Source: Effrenium voratum
Lineage: Eukaryota > Sar > Dinophyceae > Suessiales > Symbiodiniaceae
Length of the DNA: 64,000 nucleotides
Direction of reading: 5' to 3'
NCBI GenBank assembly: GCA_963377175.1
Contig: CAUJNA010003024.1
Location: 124,001 to 188,000, forward strand
Shown one piece after another: positions 36,743 to 47,312 of this stretch (position 1 is the stretch's first letter; each line of letters starts with the position of its first letter). Made by a program: the position numbers and the translations under genes. Under the pieces are notes generated by a model. It worked only from the letters and a program-made list of their open reading frames with translations. It ran no database searches and had not been told where the DNA came from.

Positions 36743-37110
36743 TGTTAAAACCCTCTAGGCCCCGTGCCGAAATTGGGTATGTTTGAGGAAATTGGGTAGC
36801 TGTTCTGAGGTCCTTGTTGGTGTTGCTTCCCAAGTTCCATTGATCGCCATTTGGCTCAAGACACAATTGAGGTTCAAGATCTGATGTGTGACTGCGTACA
36901 TACGTGACGGGCATTGAGAGCGAAAACACTTCGCTTGCGCTGCATTTGTCAGGACTACTGTTGTAACTATCATTCCTTCTTCCTTACAACGTTTACACGG
37001 GTTCGGCTATAACGGCATCGTCCGTATACACCTTTCTACGTGGTTGGTATTAAAGCTTGAGGGTTCGGTGCACAGCGTCCCACGGGACGTCACCTTGCCG
37101 TCTCTTGACA
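36743..37110 (+). repeat. 3' long terminal repeat (368 bp)
   Basis: As the 5' LTR but with a 19-bp tandem duplication: gaaattgggt occurs twice around atgtttgagg near 36768-36800. One substitution (T at 36956). The SL-like word is at 36846-36860. Confidence 0.95.
36846..36860 (+). promoter_or_regulatory. spliced-leader relict in the 3' LTR
   Basis: Same GCCATTTGGCTCAAG as in the 5' LTR, as expected from LTR copying. Confidence 0.7.
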
Positions 37111-37115
37111 GACCC
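37111..37115 (+). repeat. 5-bp target site duplication, right
   Basis: GACCC, identical to 19037-19041. The following ATACC restores the end of the family H-like target element. Confidence 0.93.
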
Positions 37116-37510
37116 ATACCTAGGTATTCCCATTCGTCCCATGCAAACCCCACCAAAGCTGAAAGTTGGATCTTATGCCTTCCAAGCACCCTCTCAGGCA
37201 CCAAGAAAACCAGGAAATGAACAGGTGGCGCTGCTGGGAAATGGAGCCCACGCTCGGAAATGGAGCCAATTTTCAGGAGATGCCAGGGACTTGACTTTAG
37301 AGACGGCCTCTGGTAGGAATTTTCTGGGAATCTGTTTTGATGGAAAGGGAAACCACAAAGAAAAGCACAACTTTGGTTGACTCAAAACTGCGTATCTTCT
37401 TCCTCCCCATCGTAAAAAAACATGGACGAGGCCATATGAACTAGCGACAGCTATGCCCAAAGGTGTCAGGGCTGGGCTGGGAGGTTCCGCACTTGGGAAT
37501 CCTTTGCTCA

Positions 37511-37773
37511 TACTGTGGAACGACGAAATTCATTTTGCACCATTGGGAAACCTTGACGTTTGTTCCCTCTACTCCAAATACCCACTGTTGCTGGGTATTT
37601 TGTGAAAAACCTGGGTTTCCATGGTAAATGCCTTCTTTTTTAGTAGAGGGTCGACATCATACAGTAAAAAGAGAGGGTATTTGGAGTAGGGGTTGATGGT
37701 TGATATCTACAGGGGAATAAGCATCCCAGGGTTTCTGAAAGGTGGTGCGAAATGGATCTCGTCCATCCACAGT
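37511..37773 (+). repeat. family B TIR element with a nested family C element
   Basis: tactgtggaacgacgaaattc...ggtggtgcgaaatggatctcgtccatccacag forms the family B ends. Between them sits a second inverted-repeat unit at 37565-37692. Confidence 0.6.
37565..37692 (+). repeat. family C TIR element nested in family B
   Basis: ccctctactccaaataccc at the left is mirrored by gggtatttggagtaggg at the right. Another copy lies at 46297-46393. Confidence 0.6.
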
Positions 37774-37856
37774 TGGTGTCCGTTTGTTCGGTGAGTGTGG
37801 GTCAAGAAATCGATGGGTTCCACTGGTATAGATGGGTTTTGTAACCCATTTACTGG

Positions 37857-37870
37857 TGGGGGGGGGGGGG
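37857..37870 (+). repeat. poly-G run
   Basis: About 14 consecutive G. Similar long G runs occur at 39177-39186 and 49636-49647. Confidence 0.7.
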
Positions 37871-38432
37871 GCATTTTTCTTCTAAAAGGTCATAGGTCAC
37901 ATGCGTTTTGTGCACGATGGTGGGAAGGTATACCGGGACCCTGAAAAAAGGATTTATAGAGCCTATGATTTTGGGTTGCAATATCTCACTGGGGGCAGTT
38001 TGAGGGTTCCAGGTGTATACTTCGATGGGACGAATCGAAGTTAGTGACGCATCTGCCCAAATGCCTGTGGCCCCAAAAAGCTGAGCCGATTCCTCTCGAC
38101 TGGACGCACATGTTCCCTTTGTCCAACACGGAGGTGCACTGGCTGTTGAAGAGAAGCCACTTCCACGGAAGCGGACAAGGGTGGGGCCAAACGGAAAGTT
38201 GCCTTCCAAGGCCTATAGTCAGCTTCCATCGGGGTACTTTGCATGCCCCTCTTTGGGGGTCTCACATCAAGCATAGTTTTAGGTAGACATACCGTGGATG
38301 GTTGCGAAATCCATTTCGCAACGCACCACCTACGAAACCCTGGAATGATTCGATTCCCAGGTGAATACCGAACCATTCTCTGACAGCGACAACCAAAACA
38401 GAAGTTCCTTCTAGGCGGAGGAGGTTAAAAAA

Positions 38433-38464
38433 AAAAGAATATATATCTATATATATATAGATGT
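38433..38464 (+). repeat. TA-rich microsatellite
   Basis: atatatatctatatatatatag, an imperfect TA/TC repeat. Confidence 0.7.
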
Positions 38465-38599
38465 ATTGTTTTGCACCCCGGGTTTCGGCCAATGAAGCCA
38501 TACAGCAAGTTTTCCGGAAGCTTTCTGAGCTGTGGCTCAAGGGCATCCACCAATGACATACGATCAATGGGGTTGCGGTAGAATTTTAGTAGCTGGTTC

Positions 38600-38701
38600 T
38601 ACTTGGAGTCTCCTTCTGACCCTGAAACATGGGTCCATGACCCCATGTTTTTTGGGGTAATGACCAACCATTTTTGAAAGGTCAGAAGGAGACTCCAGGT
38701 A
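38600..38701 (+). repeat. family A TIR element
   Basis: Complete: tacttggagtctccttctgaccc and its inverted match ggtcagaaggagactccaggta. Confidence 0.7.
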
Positions 38702-38848
38702 CTTCGTTTGATTAAGGTTATAGTGAAGCCTCTATAACTCAAGTTGACCAATGCCAAGCTTTGGGACCTTTTAGTTCCCCTTGTTGGTGACCATTTTTAG
38801 TCATGGCGACCCAAAAGGTCAACTTTGTTTTTCAGGGAGAAACCTTTG

Positions 38849-38957
38849 CTTTGGTGCATGTTGCTTTGATGTTAGGACTTCATTTTTTTGCCAACTAATG
38901 GGGCTTCCATTGAACCACTAAAAGTTAAACTTTTAGCAGGGGAGCAGCAAGCAACCG
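38849..38957 (+). repeat. family E element
   Basis: ctttggtgcatgttgctttg, gttaggactt, ccattgaaccactaaaag, ttaaacttttagcagggg. It has a short central palindrome (aaaagttaaactttt). Copies: 41715, 45346, 53070, 53665, 62068. Confidence 0.65.
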
Positions 38958-40462
38958 GTAGGACGAAAGTCAGGTCCCGGCAGCTCAAGTTGATCAGTGG
39001 CTAAGCGACAGGAGATATCTAGTGGCCTCTCTGGAATGAGAGGATTGGCATCGGGCGGGCACGTCGAACGAAGATTTTTATCTCCTGCCTCTGCTACGTG
39101 GAATTTCCGCAAGGGTTGGGCCAACACCCAGTTGACAGATGCTTGAGCTTGGCTTTTGAAAGTGCTTCTAAACGTGGGGGGGGGGGTGACCCTAAATAGC
39201 AAGGGGCCAACTGCTGTTCCTCTTCTCTACAAACTATTCTCTCCGTTTCTGGGACCTGTTTTGAATGTACGCAATGTGTGTAAGGTGCATCAGTTTTTTG
39301 GAGCAGGATCAATCGAGTTATGTTCTTGAGCAAAAGCTGCGGCTTTGTTTCCAGGGCATGGCCCAACCCCAGCTTCCTCGGAGAAAACCGGTGCACAGAA
39401 CAGGCGGCAGTGGGATCCATACCGCGGCACTCGTCTTTTCATAGATTGAGCTCCAAACTTTGTGGCTCCCATGGATATGATGGTATTCTCACCTTTTCAA
39501 CCATGACCTTTGACTTTTCAAGGAGCTCCCATGTTGGTCCGCTTCCATTTGTTTTTTGTGGGTCCACTCAAGGTTTGCCTTGCGAGTCCCTTACGCAAAG
39601 GGCTTGTTGAACAGGATCGGCATCCGGTTCCTTAAGCCTTTTAGTTTGTTCCAGGCATCCGGTTCCTTAGCCTTTGAGCCTTTTCTTACCTCTTAAAAAC
39701 ACAACACTTTTCGTAACTTTTTGGGTAACATGGGCTATATGTCTGTAAAAGATTAACTTCCCCAGGGCGCAGGGAGTTTTAAGGGGTAAGGTTTAGTGGT
39801 AGTTTCCATTGAACCCACTAAAAGAAATGTCACTTCTAGCGGGGGGTCAGAAAACGGGCAGCCCAGTAAAATGGTTCCCTCTACCCCCAAGCCGAAGCTA
39901 GCCTCGCGGGGCAGGCACCCCAATTTACCCTGAGGGTAGCTTCAGTTTCGGGGTACGACCCCAAGCACTGCCAACTCGACCCCGCCCATAAAGATTACCC
40001 TCCCCCAAATTTTCCCCCCCAAGGCCCTCCAATTTTGGATTGCGGCCCAGACAGCCACCACGGCTTCATTTTGAGACCCAGCGGCGGGCATTCATCTTGG
40101 TTTTTCCCCTTCTTCCATTTACTTTCCAGCTGGACCGGAAAAAAGGTGGCGAGGCTGGTCCATGTCTTGTCGAACCAAAAGACAAGGCCTGTGTTTCTGG
40201 ATCTTGTCACAAAAGGTGCGACCTATTATTTCTAGTCCTTGGGGCGACTAAGGCAGACCTCAAGTGTTTCTGTCATTATGTGTGTTTCATTATTCTGAAG
40301 CAACAAGAGTCATTGATAGAGAGGCCAGCATTTTAGATATGGGCTCACTTGTTTGCTTGGTTGTTGGTTTGTCGGTTCTGTTTCTCCTTTCCTAGCTGGC
40401 AGCTTGCTGTCTGGTGCATTTGTTTTTCAAGTCTCGAATTTCATAAAGCTACCCTCATTGCC

Positions 40463-40548
40463 GTACCTAGAGTCTCCACAAACGGGCTCATTATCTAAAA
40501 CAAGGGGGTCATGGCCCCATTTTTTAAGGGTCATGGTGACTCTAGGTA
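40463..40548 (+). repeat. family A TIR element
   Basis: GTACCTAGAGTCTCC start and GACTCTAG end: GT...AG as it stands. Confidence 0.7.
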
Positions 40549-40677
40549 GACCAATGCCCGTGCGGCAAGGATCTCAGCCAATTGCACGCCATTTGTTGCC
40601 GCGGACGTGTGCAGGATTTAGGTTTCAATCGCCGAGATATTGACTCAGCGGATCCCAGTCGTACGGACAGCATCTAG

Positions 40678-40789
40678 GTCCCCCAGTAGTGCCCTTCTCT
40701 CCCCTTTCTCGGGGGAGGGTTCCCCTACTAAAATAGACTACGGGAAAAAACAAGTGCCCTTATTCTAACCTCTCTACTGGATGACCTGG
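40678..40789 (+). repeat. family D TIR element
   Basis: Preceded by CTAG, begins GTCCCCCAG; the end ggatgacctgg is mutated. The upstream bases cggatcccagtcgtacgg could be a mini-exon after a gactcag acceptor. Confidence 0.65.
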
Positions 40790-41329
40790 ACATTGTGGGC
40801 CCCGCGGGGACAAAACGCCAATATCTTGGTCCCGGACAGTGGGGTACCAGCCCTTTGTTCAACTGTTTTTTGGAGGGGGGACCCCTTTAAATCAACCAAT
40901 TGGACCGAGAGGGTTTCCCTTTGAAACAACCAAGCACAGTTGGCTTGCCTTTCTTATGATAAATCCGTTTGGGTGTGCGCTGCCAATGTCTTTTTTGCTC
41001 CGATCCAAGAATGGTCTTCTTGGCGGTCCCCAGCGAATCGTCCAGTTCCTTAGGTTTGCAGGTGGTATTTAGTTGGTTTACTGGTTGTTGTTTCCCCTTC
41101 AACCCACAAGTCAGACTCTTAGCAGGGGATTCGAGGATAGCCCGATTTTGTGGCTTCCTTTCGGTTTTCCCAAAAGGACACCACCCATGCCCCCCCCCTC
41201 TGAGTGTGGAAATGTTTAATTTAACCATCCCAAAAACTCTCCGAAAGTTTGGATGATGTGCCAAAAGCCTAGGGATCCGATCCACCACTAGAATTCACTA
41301 TAATGATTATGGCCGCACATTTTTTTGTC

Positions 41330-41460
41330 ATGTGGCTGTGGTTGTCGAAACCAATGGGATCCCATTTTGGGGTGGGTGCACCACCCATTTTAGAACCTAT
41401 TTTAGTGGTTGGATTGGGATGTTCACTGGGGGCACGATTTGGGTTTTGACCCATGGCCAT
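41330..41460 (+). repeat. family G TIR element
   Basis: Complete reference copy: gtggctgtggttgtcgaaacc...cacgatttgggttttgaccc and atggcc. Confidence 0.65.
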
Positions 41461-41714
41461 GTCTGACCGGGTCTATGCGCTTCGGGTCTATGGCTAGGTT
41501 TCCCAACGACTTGACAAATCCACATTCTTCACTAGACAACTCTGGGGGTGGTCAGTCACTATAACGATTCCTAAGATAGAGAACCGTGGGCATGGGGGAC
41601 ATATAAGGAGTTGGACCTAGGGTCCAAGAGGCTCTTGTGGATGGCTCATGTTGGCTAAGAAGGCTCTCGTAGGATCTATACCGGACATCCAACGAGTGTC
41701 CCCTATTTAGCAAT

Positions 41715-41837
41715 GCTTTGGTGCATTTTGCCAAGGGGGATGTTAGGACTGTAACTTTTTTGCCAACTCATGGGTGTTCCGTATCAAACCACGGAAAATG
41801 TCAAACATTTCGCAGGGGAGCAGATTTCGCAGCCGAG
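41715..41837 (+). repeat. family E element
   Basis: gctttggtgcattttgcc, gatgttaggactgtaac, then cagatttcgcagccgag at the end. Confidence 0.6.
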
Positions 41838-41883
41838 AAAAGGGGTCGTTCAGTACCCCCTTAGCCGGCACCAAGGGATTTTC

Positions 41884-41955
41884 TGGGCATAGACGTCCTT
41901 CTTGGTTGTGTTGGTCCAAAAATAGATGGGTTTCGATTCCTGGTTTACCTGTTGG
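41884..41955 (+). repeat. family K TIR element, left part
   Basis: catagacgtccttcttggttg, ccaaaaatagatggg, cctggtttacctgttggtt. Confidence 0.45.
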
Positions 41956-41959
41956 TTTT

Positions 41960-42560
41960 TTCTCCGCCACACCAACTATCTCGGCCGGGCACGAATCTCG
42001 CCGCTGCGGCGTTCAGCGACTTCGCGGTGACATCGCGACGAAAAGGCAAAGCTGCGTCAGGGGCGATGGTCCTCCCGGCCACAAAGATGCGCAGAGCCAT
42101 TTCAGAAAACTAGGGTCCTGTTGGACATGGATGGCTTGTTTACACTTCGGCAGCGTGATGTTGAATATGTCCTAAAGTTGTTAGGTTTTGCGTTGCTTTG
42201 GGAGTGCCTAGATCACAACTCGTTGGGCAGAACATTGGGCAACTGATTCCTTTGGGATTGGTTGAACTGGTCCTTTTTCGTTTGAACGGTTCCGGTCATT
42301 TTTTGCAGGGGTTATCTTTTATAGGGTTTACAGGTGCCACCACTAGTGGGTAACCACAGTGGCTTCACTCTAAGTGGTTTCAACATAGATTCCGCCGGTT
42401 TCCTACAATCATGGCACCTACCACAAGGGGGGTTCATCCTCATCGACACACGGCCAAGCATTCCTCCCCACCTTGTATTTCCCCCGCAGGTCCTGCTGGG
42501 CGAGTGGTAGAATTCACCAGAGTGGGTGAGTTTTCTTTCTTTTGGGTAATGAGCCCATTT
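41960..42560. other. no clear gene
   Basis: A GC-rich part at 41970-42080 is open on both strands. A partial family A right end lies around 42525-42575. Nothing else is recognised. Confidence 0.35.
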
Positions 42561-42752
42561 TTTAAGACTCCAGGTACTCTTTTCAGGTTGGTTTCAGAGA
42601 AACCCCGTCATGTTGTTTGTTAATTTCAATCACCGACGAAACACCGAGGTCATTTTTTGTTGGGGGGGTTCCCCGCATTTCGGGCAGACCCAACAACTCC
42701 CATAAAAACAATTTATTAAAAAAAGAGAAGAAAACGCGGCTTCGGCCTTTTT

Positions 42753-42893
42753 TTCGCCCCACTCCGGACGACTCGACTCCGGGAAAGCGCCCGAGCGCTT
42801 CGTCGCCCACCCGAGGCCTTGCTGGCGGTACTGGCGGTGGGCGCGCTGGCGCCGTTGCTGGTGACCTTGGCAGCCCGGCAGATCTGCGTTTGA
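42753..42893 (+). CDS. candidate exon with a hydrophobic helix
   Basis: The + frame ends in an Ala/Leu/Val helix (LLAVLAVGALAPLLVTLAA) and a TGA at 42891-42893, just before a family A element. A donor GTGACC inside the helix is possible. On the minus strand the same bases read as an Ala/Ser/Thr-rich chain with equally biased codons, so the strand is open to doubt. Confidence 0.3.
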   Translation, partial: FAPLRTTRLRESARALRRPPEALLAVLAVGALAPLLVTLAARQICV

Positions 42894-42903
42894 GCGCTTC
42901 TCC

Positions 42904-43000
42904 TACCTAGAGTCTCCTTCTGACCCCTAGAAAATGGGGTCATGACCCCTTAATTTTAAGCAATGACCCCATTTTTTAAGGGTCATGGAGACTCTAGGTA
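42904..43000 (+). repeat. family A TIR element
   Basis: Complete, almost perfect ends: tacctagagtctccttctgac and gtcatggagactctaggta. Confidence 0.75.
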
Positions 43001-43114
43001 GGTCTTTTTAGGAGATTGGAGGGGCGTTTGAAGCTGTGGACGCCTTTGCTGAGGCATACTCATAGTAGGGTTCGGGGGGAATCGCGACTCAAGTCAATGC
43101 AGAGAGAAAGGTCT

Positions 43115-43209
43115 GCCTAGAGTCTCCGTGACCCCTAGAAAAAGGGTCATGACCCCTTAATTTTAAGCAATGACCCCCATTATTTAAGGGTCAGAAGGAG
43201 AGTCTAGGT
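43115..43209 (+). repeat. family A TIR element
   Basis: gcctagagtctccgtgacccc...gggtcagaaggagagtctagg. Confidence 0.7.
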
Positions 43210-43297
43210 GGAGGCTCCAGGTTGCCAAGATGCCAGAACCTTCCGTCGAAGCATTAAACATGGGATCCACCCCGCTCGCACAGCCTGAGCTGGACTC

Positions 43298-43404
43298 TAC
43301 CTAGACTCTCCGAGCCTGACCCTGTAAACATGGTTGGTCATGTCCCGAATCTTTCTTTTGGGCAATGACCGACCATTTTTAAAGGGTCGGAAGAAGACTC
43401 CAGG
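43298..43404 (+). repeat. family A TIR element
   Basis: tacctagactctccgagcctg...gggtcggaagaagactccagg, a more diverged copy. It lies 88 bp from the previous one. Confidence 0.6.
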
Positions 43405-43932
43405 AGGCTCCCAAATCGTTTGGGGTGGTTCCCAGCCAGGTAGCACTTAGCTGTTTTAGATCTCTTAAGTTGATTTCGTGTTTCCGCTTGCTCTCGGGTC
43501 TGGAGGCTCGGATGTTTGAAGCGAGGGATAAGGCCTCACTCCCGGAACCTTGGACTTGATCGTCACCTTTTGGGGTTGGTAAAGAACAAGTTCGGACTTG
43601 TTTGGTCCGCCTGAAGATCTTTGGACTTGATCGTCACCTGGGGTTGGCGGACGCCCACTTAGGAAGTTTGCTGATCAGGCCTTTTTTTGGGCTCCTCTGA
43701 GGGGTCCATGACTCCTCCAACAGGTAAAGCGAATCAACTGCCTCTTGTGGCAGGTTTGCAAGACTTGCCGAACCAAATGTGCGATGAAGTAGCTGAGGGC
43801 CCTTTCAAGCCGATCAAGCTACATGACTCCTCGATGTCCGCTGAAGATCATGTTCCATGGGCGGCATGTTCGCAGTGAAACGACGCCTGTGTAGCCTGGC
43901 CCTGTCAAGCTTTCTCGGACTCATATCTATAG

Positions 43933-44015
43933 GTCCTTTACTAAAATAGACGACAGAACAAAAGGGTACCATGGGTACCATTATAATATTCTAACCTCCC
44001 TACTGGAGGACCTAG
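43933..44015 (+). repeat. family D TIR element, shortened
   Basis: GTCCTTTACTAAAATAGACG start and ggaggacctag end; the ggtacc word is duplicated inside. Confidence 0.6.
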
Positions 44016-44163
44016 ATATGCTGGCCATCAATCTTGTTGAATCTTCCTCAGCGGGTGCATCATTCAAAGAAGTCATGCAGAAGGCTCACAACCCTTGCGT
44101 ACAGATGTTGATCTTTTGAAAACGTGGGGCCAGTTTGGGATGCATGACCTATGTTTGTTTGCA

Positions 44164-44560
44164 TCACTGCAAGCCACTATGAACTGGTTTCAGGCGTATA
44201 TGGGTGATCCATGCTCTCGACCGGATGACAGGCGCCCATTCCTTGCAGTTGCAGTGCGCCGTGACACGTGACACCGTGATCCAGCCAAGATAGTCAAGCG
44301 TACACTCCCTCAGACGAACATGCAAGCTTTCTGACGGCCACTGTAAATGGAGCAAAGTCTTCCGTTTCGGGGTCCGTCCGGGAGCTTCCATGGAATCGTC
44401 TGTGGGAGTGTACACATCGATCAGGTTGCGGGATGTTTGCGCCTGAAATGTGTGGTCCGAATCCCGTGTTCGCTGCTTGAAAACCTTTTCCCAGTGCTTT
44501 CGGGTACCACTCTCGTATGGGATTTCCTGGCAACCACTTGCCCAGTGCTTCGGTTTCCCT
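44164..44560 (-). CDS. open frame, possible coding remnant (minus)
   Basis: The minus strand is open from within the family A element at 44567 to a stop at 44164. The part after it reads like a real protein (SRNLIDVYTPTDDSMEA, later YLGWITVSRVTAHCNCKEW). The protein has basic and aromatic residues and several Cys/His but no family signature that I can name; a retroelement remnant is possible. Confidence 0.33.
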
Positions 44561-44566
44561 GTTTTG

Positions 44567-44665
44567 TACTTGGGGTCTCCATGACCCTTCAAAAATGGGG
44601 TCATTACCCAAAACAATGGGGCCGTGGACCCATGTTTTTGTTTAGGGTCATGGAGACTCCAGGTA
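44567..44665 (-). repeat. family A TIR element
   Basis: GTACTTGGGGTCTCCATGAC start at 44566 and ggtcatggagactccaggta end; interior in reverse orientation. Confidence 0.7.
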
Positions 44666-44964
44666 GGTTTCAGCAAGGGAACTCTTTTCAAAATCCAGCC
44701 AGACCGCTGGGAAAGGCTTCAGTGGTCACCTGCGCTAGAGGACTCCCTCGATATAGCTGGACACCATCCCCCATGACTTACCTCTTAAAAACACGAAACG
44801 TTTCGTAACTTTTTGGGTAACATGGGCCATATATCTGTAAAAGATGAAAACTTCACCAATCCTTGGAGTTTTAAGGGGTAAGCATGAGTCAAAGTGGAGG
44901 CCCATGGCTCCACTTGGGATCGCGGATTTCCATTTGGTCTAATTCCCATTTGGTTTGCAACACC

Positions 44965-45088
44965 TACTGTGGGTGGACAAAATCCGTTCGCACCCTTTAA
45001 AACCACGGGAAACCGCTATTTGTTGGCATTCACGTGCGAATCATTTTCAGGGTCTCTCGGGTGGTGCACAATTTCGTCCATCTACAGT
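44965..45088 (+). repeat. family B TIR element
   Basis: tactgtgggtggacaaaatcc...ggtggtgcacaatttcgtcc and atctacagta. Confidence 0.6.
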
Positions 45089-45207
45089 ATTTGCGCATGT
45101 GTGAACTTGGGGTACCCCTATTTTTGCCGTGCTTTTCCAGGTGCTTTCTTCTTTGCACACTCTTAAACCAACCCCAAAGCCATCGCAACACCTGGGTTTT
45201 CCTGATG

Positions 45208-45313
45208 GTTTCCTCACTTCCTGAGCTCATGAGCTTTAATCTTTTTAGGAAGACCCTTTTAGTGGTAAATATAAAATTTGGACTTTTTTTGGGCCATCCA
45301 CTCAGGCAGTGAG
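45208..45313 (+). repeat. family F TIR element
   Basis: GTTTCCTCACTTCCTGAG start and ccactcaggcagtgag end. Confidence 0.65.
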
Positions 45314-45345
45314 TCCTTTTAACCCGACCCCAAACCAACGCAGAC

Positions 45346-45470
45346 GCTTCGGTGCATGTTGCTTGGATGTTAGGACTTTAGCTGTTTAAACCACTCATGG
45401 GTTTTCCATTGAACCACTAAAAGTTACGGAGTTCGTCACTTTTAGCAGGGCTTCGCAGATGTCGCCACCG
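45346..45470 (+). repeat. family E element ending at an exon
   Basis: gcttcggtgcatgttgcttg...tttagcagggcttcgcag and gtcgccaccgag. The final AG (45469-45470) is the acceptor of the exon-like island that follows. Confidence 0.6.
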
Positions 45471-45604
45471 AGTACAGACCTGGAAGCCCCGCTCGCTCGC
45501 TCGCGCAGCGCAGAGGCCACTTTGCTGCAGCGCTGGTCCGCGGAAGTGGCGGCCTGGGGCGGCAGCTTGGGACTGCTCGTGCCCTTATGGCTACGGCGAC
45601 TGAG
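45471..45604 (+). CDS. candidate exon framed by two introner-like elements
   Basis: 134 bp lie exactly between the AG of a family E element and the GTGCCTAG start of a family A element. The + frame is open throughout (SAEATLLQRWSAEVAAWGG, then a Leu/Trp/Arg-rich end) with 75% or more G/C at third positions. The minus frame is open as well. Product unknown. Confidence 0.42.
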
Positions 45605-45686
45605 GTGCCTAGAGTCTCCATGACCCTTAAAACATGGGGTCATTGCCTAAAATTAAGCCATTTTCTAGGGGTCATGGAGACTCTAG
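45605..45686 (-). repeat. family A TIR element starting at an exon
   Basis: GTGCCTAGAGTCTCCATGAC start, GGAGACTCTAG end. A short (82 bp) copy with the interior reversed. Confidence 0.7.
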
Positions 45687-45934
45687 GTGGATGTTTGTTA
45701 GACAGGGTTCCATTCTTTGACAACAAAGTAGACTTAAGCCCAGCGGTTTCCCTTTTCTTGGCGGTTCCCAGCCGTCTCCAGGCGGTTTTTAGGTGTTTTT
45801 GGGCTGTAGAGGGGGTTTCCTTTCAACCCACAAGCTCCCAAAGTCTAACTTTTGAAGTCTACACCGCAAAACGTTTCCGACTTTTGAAATTCAGAGAGAT
45901 TTATGATTCCACTCAAAGTTATTTCTTGATTTTC

Positions 45935-46135
45935 ATAGCATATGCTCAACAGCTGGCCCTTTGGAGTGTTCGGCTTTTGCATTAATATGCCCAACAAGTT
46001 GAGCTTTTGGAGTGTTCGATTCTTGGCATATGACCAACATTCGACCTTTTTGGGGGCGTTTGATTTTTAAAACGCCCAAAAGTCGAGCCTTTGGAGTGTT
46101 CGATCTTTGGCATACGGCCAAAAGTCGACCCTTTC
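45935..46135 (+). repeat. diverged tandem repeat (~60-bp unit)
   Basis: tttggagtgttcgattcttgg, catatgaccaa and aaaagtcgaccctt recur three to four times with drift. Confidence 0.55.
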
Positions 46136-46161
46136 ATTTCGTTTGAGGGGGTCTATCCCAC

Positions 46162-46293
46162 GTACTGTGGATGGACGAAATCCTGCACCACCAAAGAAAC
46201 CCTGGAATGATGATTCCGCTGCAAATACCAACAAGCGTTATGGTTTCAAGCATGGTTTCAAGGTGGTGCGAAATGGATTTGGTCCATCCACAG
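46162..46293 (+). repeat. family B TIR element
   Basis: Complete: GTACTGTGGATGGACGAAAT start, and gaaatggatttggtccatcc, acag end. Confidence 0.7.
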
Positions 46294-46296
46294 AAG

Positions 46297-46393
46297 GGTC
46301 GACCCTCTACTAAAAAAGAATATATTTACCATGGAAACCCAGGTTTTTCACAAAACACCCTGGCACCAAAAACGGGTATTTGGAGTAGGGGGT
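46297..46393 (+). repeat. family C TIR element
   Basis: cgaccctctactaaaaaag...acgggtatttggagtagggg, directly after the family B copy. Confidence 0.5.
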
Positions 46394-46477
46394 AGGCCCA
46401 CTTTGCCGAGCAACGCATCTAAGTTCTTTTTGGGGTGGCAAACTAAGCACTAGGTCCTCCAATAGAGAGTTTAGGGT

Positions 46478-46610
46478 TTAGCAGGGCTCCTTAAAAGATA
46501 CATGTTGCAACCATTTGACACATGTTGCTTGTTCCACCTTTGAATACAAGGAAACCAGCATTTACAAGTTGCAATGTTCAGGTGTTTTTCATGTATCCGG
46601 ATCCCTGTTT
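46478..46610 (+). repeat. family L repeat
   Basis: ttagcagggctccttaaaag...gtatccggatccctgtttt. Confidence 0.5.
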
Positions 46611-46635
46611 TGGGGGGAAGTCTATCCCACATTTG

Positions 46636-46720
46636 TCTGTGGGTCAAAAGCAATGGTACCATTCTGGGGCAGGTATTGTAATCTATTCTAGTTGGGATAC
46701 GGGCTTTTGACCCATGGCCA
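46636..46720 (+). repeat. family G TIR element
   Basis: tctgtgggtcaaaagcaatgg...gggcttttgacccatggcca. Confidence 0.55.
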
Positions 46721-47071
46721 TATGTTTTTTGTTGTTCGGTCGTCATCAATGGTTTCCCATGGTTTCAATTAATGGTTTCAAATACCAACAAGCAATGGTT
46801 TCAACCATGGTTTCAAAGTGGTACGAACGGACTTCGCAACCATCCACAGTATTTTGAGACACATGGACGTGGATTTTGAGACACACCAATAGGTGATGGG
46901 CCTTTGGCTCGGCCATCCAGGTTTGTTGATGGTTTGTCATCCGAAGGTACAGTGCCTCTTCTGGGCGCTGGTGGCGTTGCCGCCGGCCGTGGGGGTGGTG
47001 ATGCCCGGGTCTTGGGGTCGATAGCTCGAAGACGGAGGCGCCAAGAGGAAACCAGGCATCCGGGTCCTTAG

Positions 47072-47184
47072 GCGCTCACTTCCTGAGTTTCTGGGCTTGA
47101 TGGTGACTTTTTGGGCTTGGACCAGTTTAGTGGTGAATAAAAAGTTTGGGCCTTTTTTTTGTCGCCATCCACTCAGCAAGTGAG
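47072..47184 (+). repeat. family F TIR element
   Basis: GCGCTCACTTCCTGAGTTTC start after AG, ccactcagcaagtgag end (GC...AG). Confidence 0.65.
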
Positions 47185-47312
47185 AAGGTGCTGAGTTGCT
47201 GCTTGGTTTCGGCGTTGCCACTCAACCCCTTTGATCCCCTTAGGTGTTGAGTTGCGTTGTTTTTCTTGGGCTTTCCACTAAACCACTTTGTTGATTGAAC
47301 CGTGGGGGGCTC

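Larger units (their letters stand above)
19042..37110 (+). mobile_element. giant Ty1/copia-type LTR retrotransposon (18,069 bp)
   Basis: Complete element with LTRs (19042-19390, 36743-37110), target duplication GACCC, candidate primer-binding site, Gag and Pol in the copia order (protease, integrase, reverse transcriptase, RNase H), purine tract before the 3' LTR. Usual copia elements are about 5 kb; this one is more than three times that because of a large coding extension 3' of RNase H (a methyltransferase-like domain plus ~2,200 residues ending in a Tpt1/KptA domain). The LTRs differ by one base and one 19-bp duplication, so the insertion is recent. All domains are open, apart from one frame step inside gag and one at the end of pol. 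Ty1/copia amplification, including heat-activated copies, is known from symbiotic dinoflagellates; activity of this copy is inferred only from its intactness. Confidence 0.95.

Noticed and set aside
19042..37110. Whether the extension is an envelope gene, making this a retrovirus-like element
   Set aside because: No signal peptide, fusion-peptide-like segment plus transmembrane anchor arrangement or glycoprotein features are seen; the recognised domain is an RNA-modifying enzyme.
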